From the NCBI GenBank assembly GCA_938015875.1, contig CALLXE010000008.1, positions 1-41,369 of the forward strand: a DNA stretch of 41,369 nt, written 5' to 3'. Position 1 is the first letter of the stretch; every line of letters starts with the position of its first letter. This document shows, piece by piece, positions 1 to 8,273 of this stretch. The notes beneath the pieces were generated by a model. It made no database searches and was not told where the DNA came from. It was given only the letters and a program-made list of their open reading frames with translations. The position numbers were made by a program, and so were the translations under genes. The stretch is from an uncultured Robiginitomaculum sp. (GTDB lineage: Bacteria; Pseudomonadota; Alphaproteobacteria; Caulobacterales; Maricaulaceae).

Positions 1-420
1 TTTTTTTATGGCTGAGCCGGGCGTCATACTTGCCGCGGCCTTCGCAAGATAGCTTGCTTTCTGATTGCAGTGTGCTGCCCGCATTAACAGGCCTGCATGT
101 GTCAAAAGCATCACCCGGGCGCCTGCCTACGTTCTTGCAAATGGGAGATTGACTATTAGCTGTTCTGAGCGAGGCGTCCACATTTATACTATGAAACGCC
201 GGGCGCGAGGCAGCCGAAAGAACAGGCCGTCATAAACATAGACTGCGCAGACTATCAGGTTTGACGGGTGTGACCTAACTGAGAGGCGAGTGGTCGCGCT
301 CTTCCGCAGGAAGGGGATGGCGCTAACGCACTTGACCCTCCGAGTTTGCCTCGGATGTCTGATTGACCGCTTCTGTCATAAGCCAAAAGGCAAAAACCCC
401 GCAGGGTCGCGCGGTAACAG
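1..420. other. Non-coding stretch at the left edge
   Basis: I find no credible coding region here. Open frames in this stretch have Arg/Cys/Ser-rich translations without family resemblance and run antisense into sppA. The window opens with seven T residues, which could be the tail of a terminator from a gene to the left. Small hairpins are visible, for example CCGAG-TTTGC-CTCGG at 340-354. I looked for tmRNA, RNase P, SRP RNA and tRNA signatures and saw none. An unrecognised structured RNA remains possible. Confidence 0.4.
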
Positions 421-426
421 AGCACA

Positions 427-458
427 GAAAAGGGCGCGCAGCTTTCACCGCGCGCCCT
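427..458 (-). terminator. Rho-independent terminator of sppA
   Basis: Read on the minus strand, a perfect 8-bp GC stem (GGGCGCGC at 450-457 pairing with 432-439, 10-nt loop) is followed by TTTT at 431-428. It lies about 30 bp beyond the sppA stop codon, as expected for its transcription terminator. Confidence 0.75.
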
Positions 459-486
459 CAATTTGTTGCTGTATCCGCCCCGCAGT

Positions 487-2286
487 TTATTTAATAACAG
501 GCATGTTGGCCATCAGGCTTTTGTCTTGCGCTGATGCGCTGCTCGCTATGGCTGCATTGCGTGCCTTGAGCAGCGCTTGGGTTTCCGGCGCTGATATGAT
601 CGCTGAGAGCGCGGACAGATTCTGTCCGGCCGTAACGCTGCCGCCGAGAAGTTGCTCAATCTGCTGCGCCGTGGTCAGCGGGCGCGGGAAGCGTTTAAGG
701 CTAATTTTTGTGTCCGGAGCAATTTCTGCAGCTTCTTTTGCCAGATCGATAGCCCGCATCAGCCCGCCAAGTTCATCCACGAGTCCGATTTCTTTCGCCT
801 GCGCGCCGGTCCAGACGCGTCCTTTGGCAATTTCGCGTACACGCTCAATTGGAATGCCGCGGCCGTCCGCGACGCGGGTGGTGAAATCGACATAGATATC
901 TTCCATTGATGCGCGAAACTTCTCGCGCAGCTCCGGTGTCCAGGGCTCATCGGGCGAATAGGCGGCCACGTAATCACCGCCTTTACTGACGGCTTCCACA
1001 TTGTAACCCACCTTGGCATAAGTGTCCTTCAACGCGATTTTCCCGCCGAGCACGCCGATCGAACCCGTAAGAGTCATAGGCTGGGCGACAATCTTATCGG
1101 CCGGCGCGGCAACGTAATATCCGCCCGAGGCAGCATATTGCCCCATGCTGACGATCACGGGCTTACCGCTTTCTTTGGCACGGATTACGGCGTCCCACAT
1201 CTGATCAGATGCAATGGCAGACCCGCCGGGGCTGTCGACGCGAAACACAATAGCTTTTACTTTTTTGTCTTTAGCCGCCGCGCTGATAGCTTCTGAAAGC
1301 GTATCACTGCCCATCGTGACCGCGGGCGCAAACGGATTGCCACCGGCAGAACTGCCGGTCATAATCGCGCCTTCGCCGCCGATAAGCGCAATAACCGGCC
1401 CTGTGCCTTCAGGCAGATCGTAATCGCCGATTTTTAAAAATGCGCTGCCTTCGCCGGCTTTACTTTTAGCCTGCTCGCGGGCCGCAGCATAATGGCCGAG
1501 CGTGTCAACAAGGCCGGCCGCTTTGGCATCTTCCGCGCTGTGCGGGGCCGTATCGAAGATGTCTTTAAGTCGGGAGGTGCGCGCCGCAATATCAGGCGTC
1601 TCGGAATTGCCGCCAAGGGCGCGGTCAAGGGCAATGGTTTGAACAGCGCTGTCGTATAAAGAGCCGACCATTTCCGTCACCGCCAGCCTATGGGCCGGCG
1701 TGAAGTCTGACTGTGTGTAGGTGTTGGCCGCATTCTTAAATTCGTGAAATTGAATAAAGTCAGCCTTGGCGTCATATTTCTCAAAAACGCCGCCCATAAA
1801 TCCGGTCTCTGAGCGGACGCCCGCAACGGAAAATCCGGCGGTGTCCTGCAGCCATAAATCATCGGCGGCGCTGACAGCCATATAGTTGAAGGGAGAGACG
1901 CCTTCAAATCCTTGGGCGTGCGCGATGACAAATTTTCCGGATGTTTTAAAGTCAACCAATGCGCTGCGAAACTCTTGCGCGCGGGCGGGGGCCATACCGT
2001 AAGGATTGGCGCGCACAAAAATACCTTTAATGCCGGCATCATTTTTGGCCCTATCAATCTTTCTCACCAAGTCCGTCATGGCTGCGCCGGAGGATCCAAA
2101 CAGAGAATCACCCGCGCTTTGGTCCGTCAGGGGTTGGCGCAGGTCGATATCAAGTATGTTGCCGGTTGCGGCTGCATTTTTCGGGGCCGCCGCCGCGCCG
2201 AGCGAGATTAAAAAGGCAAAAAGCAGAAACATTGCGACGAATATCCCCGCTATTGTCCCCGCAAGAGTGATGAAAAACTGACGCAT
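487..2286 (-). CDS. sppA: Signal peptide peptidase SppA, long (67K) form
   Basis: This is a membrane-anchored serine protease of family S49 that degrades signal peptides left in the membrane after protein export. At 599 residues it is the long, duplicated form found in Gram-negatives. Residues 5-33 form the N-terminal membrane anchor. The N-terminal domain carries the presumed catalytic lysine, K184 in EFKNAAN. The C-terminal domain carries the nucleophile S387 in QYAASGGYY, after the conserved RVDSPGGS segment. The ATG start has AAGG about 8 bases upstream. The gene stands alone, with a terminator behind it and tRNA-Gln divergent in front. Confidence 0.93.
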   Translation of the reverse strand: MRQFFITLAGTIAGIFVAMFLLFAFLISLGAAAAPKNAAATGNILDIDLRQPLTDQSAGDSLFGSSGAAMTDLVRKIDRAKNDAGIKGIFVRANPYGMAPARAQEFRSALVDFKTSGKFVIAHAQGFEGVSPFNYMAVSAADDLWLQDTAGFSVAGVRSETGFMGGVFEKYDAKADFIQFHEFKNAANTYTQSDFTPAHRLAVTEMVGSLYDSAVQTIALDRALGGNSETPDIAARTSRLKDIFDTAPHSAEDAKAAGLVDTLGHYAAAREQAKSKAGEGSAFLKIGDYDLPEGTGPVIALIGGEGAIMTGSSAGGNPFAPAVTMGSDTLSEAISAAAKDKKVKAIVFRVDSPGGSAIASDQMWDAVIRAKESGKPVIVSMGQYAASGGYYVAAPADKIVAQPMTLTGSIGVLGGKIALKDTYAKVGYNVEAVSKGGDYVAAYSPDEPWTPELREKFRASMEDIYVDFTTRVADGRGIPIERVREIAKGRVWTGAQAKEIGLVDELGGLMRAIDLAKEAAEIAPDTKISLKRFPRPLTTAQQIEQLLGGSVTAGQNLSALSAIISAPETQALLKARNAAIASSASAQDKSLMANMPVIK

Positions 2287-2478
2287 AATTGACCTTAAAT
2301 TTATCGAATATCGCTATATGTTTAGGGCTTAACGCTGTTTGTGCAATAGGCAGGTGCATCCGGCAGGCAAAATGCGACAAATGAGTGAAAAATTTTGCCG
2401 AACAGGCCCACATTGCCCGTTGCAATTGCCTTCGCGGGCAGATAAACACCCGCTTGCTTCGCAAAGATAAGCGCTTAT

Positions 2479-2552
2479 TGGGGCGTAGCCAAGCGGTAAG
2501 GCATCGGGTTTTGATCCCGTGATCGTTGGTTCGAATCCAGCCGCCCCAACCA
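2479..2552 (+). tRNA. tRNA-Gln (anticodon TTG)
   Basis: A complete cloverleaf can be drawn. The acceptor stem TGGGGCG (2479-2485) pairs with CGCCCCA (2542-2548), with discriminator A2549 and an encoded CCA at 2550-2552. The 7-nt anticodon loop at 2509-2515 has TTG at 2511-2513, reading CAA glutamine codons. The T-loop GGTTCGAATCC is intact. It is a single gene, not part of a visible tRNA cluster. Confidence 0.97.
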
Positions 2553-2590
2553 CTCTCTTCACAGATTTAAATGCCCGGTTTGGCTGCATT

Positions 2591-2608
2591 TTGACAAAGC
2601 GCTGTCAA
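2591..2608. promoter_or_regulatory. Perfect inverted repeat TTGACA-N6-TGTCAA
   Basis: TTGACA (2591-2596) and its exact reverse complement TGTCAA (2603-2608) are separated by AAGCGC. It lies about 230 bp upstream of the first DUF3450 gene and 38 bp after tRNA-Gln. It could be an operator for the TonB operon. The left arm also equals a consensus -35 hexamer, but no convincing -10 follows at 16-18 bp. Confidence 0.35.
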
Positions 2609-2743
2609 GAAAACTTTTGTGAGTTTTTTCGAAAATTTCCGTATCCTAATGATTGATTAACGTGAAATAGCGGTGTAGCGTCCGCTCAAAGATTGACCTT
2701 GAAGGGAAAGTTTTTGCAGTTTCAGCCTTGTACAGGCCTTAAT

Positions 2744-2762
2744 AATGTGATTTTATTACATT
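2744..2762. promoter_or_regulatory. AATGT-N9-ACATT inverted repeat upstream of the TonB operon
   Basis: AATGT at 2744-2748 and ACATT at 2758-2762 flank an AT-rich spacer, about 80 bp before the first DUF3450 start. A weak promoter-like pair (TTGTAC at 2728, TTTTAT at 2751) overlaps it. The inner TTATTACAT also occurs inside the stronger operator-like palindrome upstream of the second tonB (10060-10068), which hints at shared control but is short enough to be chance. Confidence 0.25.
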
Positions 2763-2839
2763 CTTAAGCTGATAAAAATGACCTGTGTCAGCATATAATG
2801 TGAACGGCAATGTGATCGTTTCACGAAGGGAGAAAATTG

Positions 2840-3616
2840 GTGGTGAGAAATACAACGGTATTCCGTGCTCTGCTTTTGGGCGCTGCATTGACGTTTCCTG
2901 CAATCACAGCTCTGGCTCAGAGTGCACCGACGAAGTCGGCGCAGTACGCATCGCTGCTGTCTCAGATAGCTGATAAAAAAGTTTCTCTCATGCAGAAAGA
3001 AGTTTTTGCGGCGCATCAGGATGCTGAGATTGCCTTTTTGCGTGAACAAATCACGAGCGCCAAAGTCACTACAGGTGATGTTGAAGGTATCTTGACTAAA
3101 ATGGTTGCGCAAATAGAACGCGCCGTCACGGCAGACCTTCCTTTTCAGCGCGAAGAGCGCCTGAACCGGATTGCAAAGCTTAAAAACGACCTCGATAATA
3201 AGGATATGAGCATCGGTAACAAGTACCGCTTAGCTTTGTCTGCGCTTCAGATCGAAGTCAATTACGGCATGAGTGTCGAGGACTATGTCGGAGAGCGTCC
3301 GCTGAATGACGGCGAAACCGTTACCATGCGTTACGCCTTGGCGGACCTTGAGGAAGACGGCACGCCGAAAGAGACCGATGATTTGGGACAGCCCGTCGTT
3401 GAGGGCCCTGAGGTCGGTACATATTTGCGTTATGGCCGCGTTGCGCTGGTTTATATGGATGACCGCATGGTCTCTGCACGTCGTTACGATCAACCAACAA
3501 CAAAGTGGATTGATCTGGCCGGCGCCGAGCTTTTAGAGGTTCGCAAGGCTGTTCGTGTTGCGCGCGGTGAAGTGGCTCCGGCCGTCGTTATGGCGCCGAC
3601 TCACATCACGCAGTAA
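2840..3616 (+). CDS. DUF3450 family periplasmic protein of the TonB module (copy 1)
   Basis: A 258-residue secreted protein of the DUF3450 type found at the head of TonB/ExbB/ExbD/TPR operons. Its exact role is unknown. A signal peptide ends near ALAQ, followed by an alpha-helical, coiled-coil-like region and the conserved segment TYLRYGRVALVYM near the C-terminus. This is almost repeated in the next gene (NYLRYGRVSLVYM), so the two are diverged tandem paralogues. The start is uncertain: TTG at 2837 is only 4 bases from the AAGGGAG ribosome site, while GTG at 2840 (chosen) or 2843 is better spaced. It probably acts in the periplasm with the large ExbB. Confidence 0.85.
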   Translation: MVRNTTVFRALLLGAALTFPAITALAQSAPTKSAQYASLLSQIADKKVSLMQKEVFAAHQDAEIAFLREQITSAKVTTGDVEGILTKMVAQIERAVTADLPFQREERLNRIAKLKNDLDNKDMSIGNKYRLALSALQIEVNYGMSVEDYVGERPLNDGETVTMRYALADLEEDGTPKETDDLGQPVVEGPEVGTYLRYGRVALVYMDDRMVSARRYDQPTTKWIDLAGAELLEVRKAVRVARGEVAPAVVMAPTHITQ

Positions 3617-3621
3617 AGTTT

Positions 3622-3655
3622 AAGGCGTTGCCGTTTGGCCGCGCCTTTTCGTTTT
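3622..3655 (+). terminator. Terminator-like hairpin between the two DUF3450 genes
   Basis: AAGGCG (3622-3627) pairs with CGCCTT (3642-3647), with an inner GCC/GGC pairing (3630-3632 with 3637-3639), followed by TTTTCGTTTTT. It begins 5 bases after the first DUF3450 stop and could reduce read-through, giving unequal levels of the two paralogues, since the downstream genes appear co-directional. Confidence 0.5.
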
Positions 3656-3748
3656 TGCGCCCCGCATTGGGCGGTGCGTAAATGTTAAAGGCTTAATCGC
3701 CACTCATTTGGCCACGATTTTCGGGGTCATCGAAATCGGAAGGAAGAT

Positions 3749-4516
3749 ATGTTGAAGATTTCAATAGCCAAGGGTGCCTTGCTGGCAGGCGGACTTGCGG
3801 GGCTTGTGCTCTCAACTCCGGCGCATGCTCAGCTTGATCAGGCGCTCCAAACCGCTAAGCGCTCCACGGCGCAAAGTGCAGCGTCTCAACAGCGCGTCGC
3901 GGATATGGACGACAGTGCCGATGCAAAGCAGCGTGAATATCGCGCCGTGCTTCAGCAAATCGACAATATTCGTCTTTTCGTCGATCAGCAGGACATTTAC
4001 TTGCAGTCGCAAAATTCCGAAATTGAGTCGCTCAACGAGCAGCTTGGTACGGTTGAGGCGATTAAGCAGGGCATGTCCCCGATGATGCTCCGTATGACGG
4101 TTAAAATCGAAGATGCCATTAGGGCTGACATGCCTTTCCTGAAAGAGCAGCGTCTTGCGCGCGTTCAGCGATTGAAAAATACGCTTGGCGATCCGGCTGT
4201 ATCTCCTGCAGAGCAGTACCGTCAGGTTCTGAATCTGTACAAACAGGAAGTGTCATTCGGTCAGGGCCTTGAAAGCTATGAGGGCGCACATCCGTCCAAA
4301 GGCAATTCAATCGTCAACTATTTGCGTTATGGCCGGGTTTCCCTGGTTTATATGGCAAAAGATGAGAGCGAGATCGGTCGTTACAACATGAAGACTGATA
4401 CTTGGGAGCCGGTCGACGGTTCAGAAGCGCTCAGCATTCGCCGCGCCATTCGCATCGCCAAAGGTGAGGCCGCTCCGGGTCTGGTCATGGCGCCTGTCAC
4501 TGTTGACGCAAACTAG
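3749..4516 (+). CDS. DUF3450 family periplasmic protein of the TonB module (copy 2)
   Basis: A 255-residue secreted paralogue of the preceding gene. The signal peptide (residues 1-27) ends at THAHA-like TPAHAQ. A Gln/Asp-rich helical region at roughly 30-110 is likely a coiled coil. The segments DAIRADMPFLKEQRLARVQ and NYLRYGRVSLVYM align with AVTADLPFQREERLNRIAK and TYLRYGRVALVYM of copy 1. It lacks the roughly 25-residue acidic insert found in copy 1 before the LRYGR motif. The ATG is preceded by a strong GGAAGGA ribosome site. It ends 17 bp before the large ExbB, so it is almost certainly co-transcribed with it. Confidence 0.88.
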   Translation: MLKISIAKGALLAGGLAGLVLSTPAHAQLDQALQTAKRSTAQSAASQQRVADMDDSADAKQREYRAVLQQIDNIRLFVDQQDIYLQSQNSEIESLNEQLGTVEAIKQGMSPMMLRMTVKIEDAIRADMPFLKEQRLARVQRLKNTLGDPAVSPAEQYRQVLNLYKQEVSFGQGLESYEGAHPSKGNSIVNYLRYGRVSLVYMAKDESEIGRYNMKTDTWEPVDGSEALSIRRAIRIAKGEAAPGLVMAPVTVDAN

Positions 4517-4533
4517 GCCGAGGGATTTTTAAC

Positions 4534-5910
4534 ATGAGAAAACATATGAATATTTTCGCAAAAACTGTCGCGGCCGCTACCGGCGCCGCGATGCTGATGG
4601 GCGCGCCTGCGTCTGCTCAGATTACGTCGATTAACGAGCTTCTTAATCAGGTTCGTAATGACTCAGCTAAAACCGAGCAGGATAATCGTGCACGTGAAGC
4701 TGATTTTCAGGCCCGCGTAAATGAGCAAAGCTCACTTTTGAACGCGGCGCGCTCTGAGCTTGATAAGCTTGAGCGTCAGGCTCGCACGGTTCAAAAAAGC
4801 TTTGATTCAAACCAAAACCGCATTACCCGCCTCGAAGACGATTTGAAGTCTGCTCAAGGTGAATTTGGTGAAGTGTTTGGTTTGGCCCGCGCGAAAGCCG
4901 GCGAATTCAAGTCTATGCTTGATGCGTCTATGATTTCTGCGCAGTTCCCGGATCGCACAAAAGTCCTTGGCAAAATCGCCGAGTCTAAAGCGCTTCCAAG
5001 TGCTGATGAGCTTAACCTGATCTGGCAGCGTATGCTTCAGGAAATGGAGCAGCAGTCTAAAGTTACGACGTTTAAAGCTGATGTTGCCAATTTAGGCGAA
5101 GGCGTTGATGTGACCCGCGTTGGGCCGTTTAATGCTTTTACTGATGGCAGTGCCGATTTTCTTGCTTATGTTCCGCCTTCCAGTGATGCAGGCGCTACGC
5201 TCGCCAAGCTGCCTAAGCAGCCCGGCGGCGTGATTTCCAAGGCGGCTGCTTCTGTTGCAGGCGCTGCGGCCGGATCTTTGGTCTCAGCACCGATTGACCC
5301 GACACGCGGCAGTTTGCTTAAGTCTTTTGAGCGCGTTCCGGATACCCGCGAGCGCGTTGCTCAGGGCGGCACGATCGGTATGATTATTGTTGTCCTGCTT
5401 GTTCTTGGTGTTCTGTTCGGACTTGTCCGTATCCTGATGCTTCTCGGTACATCTGCTGCGGTTCGCGGTCAGGCCCGCAAGGCACAAGCCAGCTCGAAAA
5501 ACCCGCTGGGCCGCATTATGCTCGCCGGTGAAAGTGTTCGTGACGGTGACGAAGAAGCGCTTGAGCTTAAGCTCGATGAAGCCATTCTTCGCGAGTCTCC
5601 GAAGCTTGAATTCGGTTTGAACCTTCTGAAGCTCGCGGCCGGTATTGCACCGCTGCTGGGTCTGCTCGGTACGGTTACAGGTATGATTAAGACCTTCCAA
5701 GCCATGATGATTTACGGCACAGGCGATCCACAATTGATGGCCGGCGGTATCTCCGAAGCGCTTGTTACGACAATGCTGGGTCTGATCGCTGCTATCCCGC
5801 TTCTTATTCTGCACAGCTTCTGCTCGTCATTGGCGCGCGGCGTACAGAATACGCTTGAAGAGCAATCCGCCGGTATCGTGGCTCGCCACGTCGAAAGCCG
5901 CCGCGGTTAA
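4534..5910 (+). CDS. MotA/TolQ/ExbB proton channel family protein, large form with periplasmic coiled coil
   Basis: This 458-residue protein combines a signal peptide (about 1-29, ending ASAQ), a long heptad-like periplasmic coiled coil (about 40-115), a linker domain, a membrane helix at about 283-307 and a C-terminal MotA/TolQ/ExbB domain (about 340-450) with the conserved GIAPLLGLLGTVTGMIKTF segment. It corresponds to the large ExbB-like (TtpC-type) component that accompanies a small ExbB in TonB2-like systems of marine bacteria. The expected role is coupling proton flow to TonB and reaching into the periplasm. A 160-bp gap containing a hairpin separates it from the small exbB. Confidence 0.92.
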   Translation: MRKHMNIFAKTVAAATGAAMLMGAPASAQITSINELLNQVRNDSAKTEQDNRAREADFQARVNEQSSLLNAARSELDKLERQARTVQKSFDSNQNRITRLEDDLKSAQGEFGEVFGLARAKAGEFKSMLDASMISAQFPDRTKVLGKIAESKALPSADELNLIWQRMLQEMEQQSKVTTFKADVANLGEGVDVTRVGPFNAFTDGSADFLAYVPPSSDAGATLAKLPKQPGGVISKAAASVAGAAAGSLVSAPIDPTRGSLLKSFERVPDTRERVAQGGTIGMIIVVLLVLGVLFGLVRILMLLGTSAAVRGQARKAQASSKNPLGRIMLAGESVRDGDEEALELKLDEAILRESPKLEFGLNLLKLAAGIAPLLGLLGTVTGMIKTFQAMMIYGTGDPQLMAGGISEALVTTMLGLIAAIPLLILHSFCSSLARGVQNTLEEQSAGIVARHVESRRG

Positions 5911-5919
5911 GCAAGCTTC

Positions 5920-5948
5920 GCAGGCGCGCAGATGTTTTGCGCGCCTGC
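5920..5948 (+). other. Strong hairpin inside the TonB operon
   Basis: An 11-bp perfect stem (GCAGGCGCGCA at 5920-5930 with TGCGCGCCTGC at 5938-5948, 7-nt loop) lies 10 bp after the large exbB stop. No T-run follows, so it is not a classical terminator. It may stabilise the upstream mRNA end or mark a processing site between the two ExbB genes. Confidence 0.5.
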
Positions 5949-6070
5949 AATATACCCCGCCACCGGTCTGACTTTATGTAAGGGCTTCGGGGTTCAGAAT
6001 AACTGAAATGTAATTTCAAACTGACGCGGCACGCGGGCTTTCTGCTCCAAGACGCGAAAAGGGAATCAAG

Positions 6071-6595
6071 ATGGGTTTTTTCACTCAAGCTTTTAACGGA
6101 CTGCAAGAGTTCCTGACGACAGGCGGCAACGTTCTCTACGTCATCATGCTTGCAGCGTTTTTCATGTTCATGTTTGTCATGGAGCGCCTCGCTTATTACA
6201 GCATGGCACACAAGCCGCTCACCCAAGGTTACATCAATGAGTGGAACAGCCGCCCTGATCGTAAATCAGCCCGTGCTCACGCTATTCGCGATGAATATGT
6301 GTCCTTGGTTAAAGCGAAAACGCAAACCAATGTCAGCATTATCAAGACTTTGGTCGCCATTGCGCCGCTCCTCGGCCTGCTCGGCACTGTGACCGGCATG
6401 ATTGACGTATTTGATGTGATGGCGCTGTCCGGCTCTTCGAATGCCAAAGCGATGGCGGGCGGCGTTTTTAAAGCGACGATCCCGACAATGGCCGGCATGG
6501 TTGTTGCGCTCGTCGGATTGTTTTTCTCCAACTACGTAGAGCGCAAAGCGCGCCGCGAAACAGCAGTCTTTGCCGACCGCCTGGAAATTGTTTAG
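6071..6595 (+). CDS. exbB: ExbB-type proton channel subunit (small form)
   Basis: A 174-residue inner-membrane protein of the MotA/TolQ/ExbB family, forming the proton channel that energises TonB together with ExbD. There are three membrane helices, at roughly 20-42, 92-115 and 134-158. The conserved VAIAPLLGLLGTVTGMIDVF segment and the later ATIPTMAGMVVALVGL pore-lining helix are present. The length matches the short ExbB2 class. It is followed after 33 bp by the first exbD. Its own upstream gap of 160 bp could hold a secondary promoter, though none is clear. Confidence 0.93.
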   Translation: MGFFTQAFNGLQEFLTTGGNVLYVIMLAAFFMFMFVMERLAYYSMAHKPLTQGYINEWNSRPDRKSARAHAIRDEYVSLVKAKTQTNVSIIKTLVAIAPLLGLLGTVTGMIDVFDVMALSGSSNAKAMAGGVFKATIPTMAGMVVALVGLFFSNYVERKARRETAVFADRLEIV

Positions 6596-6628
6596 CCGCC
6601 CTCGCAGGCAGGCACAAAGGATAGACCT

Positions 6629-7045
6629 ATGAGAAGACGTGGATCAAAACCTAACGACGACGCAGAAGTTGACATGACCCCGATGCTGGACATCGTGTTT
6701 ATCATGCTGATCTTCTTCATCGTAACCGCTGTATTTATGGACGAGAAAGGCGTGGATTTAACCCAGCCTCCGCCCCCGCCGGAAACAGATATTCCTGCTG
6801 ACCCTCGTCCTGCGATTGTTGTGTATATTAACGGAACAGATTTGTGCTCCGTTGACAGCGCCCGCACAGAGTGCAGCAATGTCCGCCTCGCGGTTGAGAA
6901 ACTTCTGGCTGAAAAAGCAAACGCCGCAGTTATTCTGCGCGTTGATGAAGCGGCAAAGCATAAGACTTTGATTTTGGTAAAAGACGATCTGGATAGCTCC
7001 GGTGTGTCTTCAAAACTCGAAGTTTTGAAAAAGCAGGGCGCGTAA
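6629..7045 (+). CDS. exbD: ExbD/TolR family protein, copy 1
   Basis: A 138-residue biopolymer-transport protein with a short cytoplasmic N-terminus, a single membrane helix (about 18-38) and a periplasmic domain. The proton-carrying aspartate is D21 in MTPMLDIVFIMLIFFIV. A five-proline run follows the helix. Two periplasmic cysteines in LCSVDSARTECSN are close enough to form a disulfide and are absent from the second ExbD. The two tandem ExbD paralogues probably form the mixed ExbD component of this TonB complex, as in related DUF3450/TPR operons. Confidence 0.93.
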   Translation: MRRRGSKPNDDAEVDMTPMLDIVFIMLIFFIVTAVFMDEKGVDLTQPPPPPETDIPADPRPAIVVYINGTDLCSVDSARTECSNVRLAVEKLLAEKANAAVILRVDEAAKHKTLILVKDDLDSSGVSSKLEVLKKQGA

Positions 7046-7104
7046 CACCGCCCAATAGCAGTGCATAATTTGCAAACTGAATGAATTTGTGATAAGGTAA
7101 CAAA

Positions 7105-7503
7105 ATGTCCCGTAGAAGCAGAGTATCGACACAAGATGACGAAATGGAACTGAATATGACGCCGATGCTTGACGTCGTCTTCATTCTCCTGATCTTTTTT
7201 ATCGTGACATCCGTGTTTGTCAAAACCCCCGGCGTAGACATTTTCCGTCCGCAAGCCGTGACAACGCAAGAGTGGAAGCCGGGCATTTTGACGGCTGTCA
7301 CCAGTGAAAACGAAATCTGGATTGATAAAACGCCGTACAGCATTAACGAAGTTCGTTCTGTGATTTTGGCTATTCGCGACGAAAACCCGAAAGCCAACGG
7401 CATTATCCAAGCCGATGGCGGCGCTGATGTCGGCACTGTGATGCAATTGCAGGAATTGATGACCGAGCTGGGTATCGATACCCGCGTTTCGACAGAAAAT
7501 TAG
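7105..7503 (+). CDS. exbD: ExbD/TolR family protein, copy 2
   Basis: A 132-residue paralogue of the preceding gene with the same layout: N-terminal cytoplasmic segment, helix at about 20-40 and periplasmic domain. The conserved aspartate is D23 in MTPMLDVVFILLIFFIV. The periplasmic half ends with the typical TVMQLQELMTELGI segment near the C-terminus and lacks the cysteine pair of copy 1. It lies 15 bp before tonB, indicating translation from the same message. Confidence 0.93.
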   Translation: MSRRSRVSTQDDEMELNMTPMLDVVFILLIFFIVTSVFVKTPGVDIFRPQAVTTQEWKPGILTAVTSENEIWIDKTPYSINEVRSVILAIRDENPKANGIIQADGGADVGTVMQLQELMTELGIDTRVSTEN

Positions 7504-7518
7504 GAAGAGGACTGACTT

Positions 7519-8166
7519 ATGGGATCTCTCATTAAATGGATTATCGCGATACCGGTCGCTGCTATTGCAACCTTTTTGCTCTTTATGGGCATGATTGGTT
7601 TGATCTCCGGTGAATGGAAAGCCGAAGAGAAAAGCAAGTTGACGAAATTTGAAATCAACCCGACGGTTGAAGATATCAAAGTCGTCAAACGCGAAACGAA
7701 AATTGATAAAGTTAAACAGGTTGTTACCCCGCCGCCGCCGCCGCAAATTGAGCGTCAGCAGGCGGATCAACCGACAGAGCCGATTGCCTCTCTTGAGGGC
7801 AAGATTCCTGAATTTGAACCGCCGAAGATTGAGCGTGAAAGCTTTAAAATTGCGGTTAGTGATCGCGATGCGCAGCCTTTGGTTCGTATCCCCCCAATCA
7901 CGCCTCCGCGTTTTCTTGAGGGCGATAATTCCGGACATTGCCGCGTCACCTTTGATGTGAGTCCTGAAGGGTCTCCGTTTAACGTGAACGCAACATTCTG
8001 CACCACGCGGATTTTGGAAAGAGCTACGATTAAATCTGTTCAAAAATGGCGCTTTAATCCCAAAATTGTGGACGGTCGGCCCGTTGCGATGAGGGGCGTT
8101 GAGAACAAAGTGACGTTCCAGCTTTTGGATGAGCGCGGCAAACTGCTGCCTGAGCCAAACCGCTAA
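7519..8166 (+). CDS. tonB: TonB energy transducer (copy 1)
   Basis: TonB transmits inner-membrane proton-motive energy to outer-membrane TonB-dependent receptors. This 215-residue protein has an N-terminal membrane helix (about 7-29), a short linker with a PPPPP run near residue 71-75 rather than the long Pro-Lys spacer of E. coli TonB, and a C-terminal TonB domain (about 140-207) including TIKSVQKWRFNPK and GRPVAMRGV. Two cysteines, in SGHCRVTF and ATFCTT, may form a disulfide in the receptor-contact domain. The start has a GAGGA ribosome site. A gap-free homologue lies at 10136-10783. Confidence 0.94.
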   Translation: MGSLIKWIIAIPVAAIATFLLFMGMIGLISGEWKAEEKSKLTKFEINPTVEDIKVVKRETKIDKVKQVVTPPPPPQIERQQADQPTEPIASLEGKIPEFEPPKIERESFKIAVSDRDAQPLVRIPPITPPRFLEGDNSGHCRVTFDVSPEGSPFNVNATFCTTRILERATIKSVQKWRFNPKIVDGRPVAMRGVENKVTFQLLDERGKLLPEPNR

Positions 8167-8273
8167 GACTTAAGCGGATGAATTGTCCGCGATTAAATAA
8201 TGCGAGCTTGCAGCGGCAGGCTTGCCCCCGGCCCGGCAGAAAGCCGCCGGAACTTTAAATTGGAGTGCGTTAC

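Noticed and set aside
290-895. Plus-strand open frame of about 200 codons overlapping the end of sppA
   Set aside because: Most of it is antisense to sppA and it crosses the sppA terminator; no family resemblance.
6592-8043. Long minus-strand open frame (about 483 codons) opposite exbD-exbD-tonB
   Set aside because: It is antisense to four clear genes; the translation is Arg/Phe/Asn-rich with no domain, and codon-position bias follows the plus strand.
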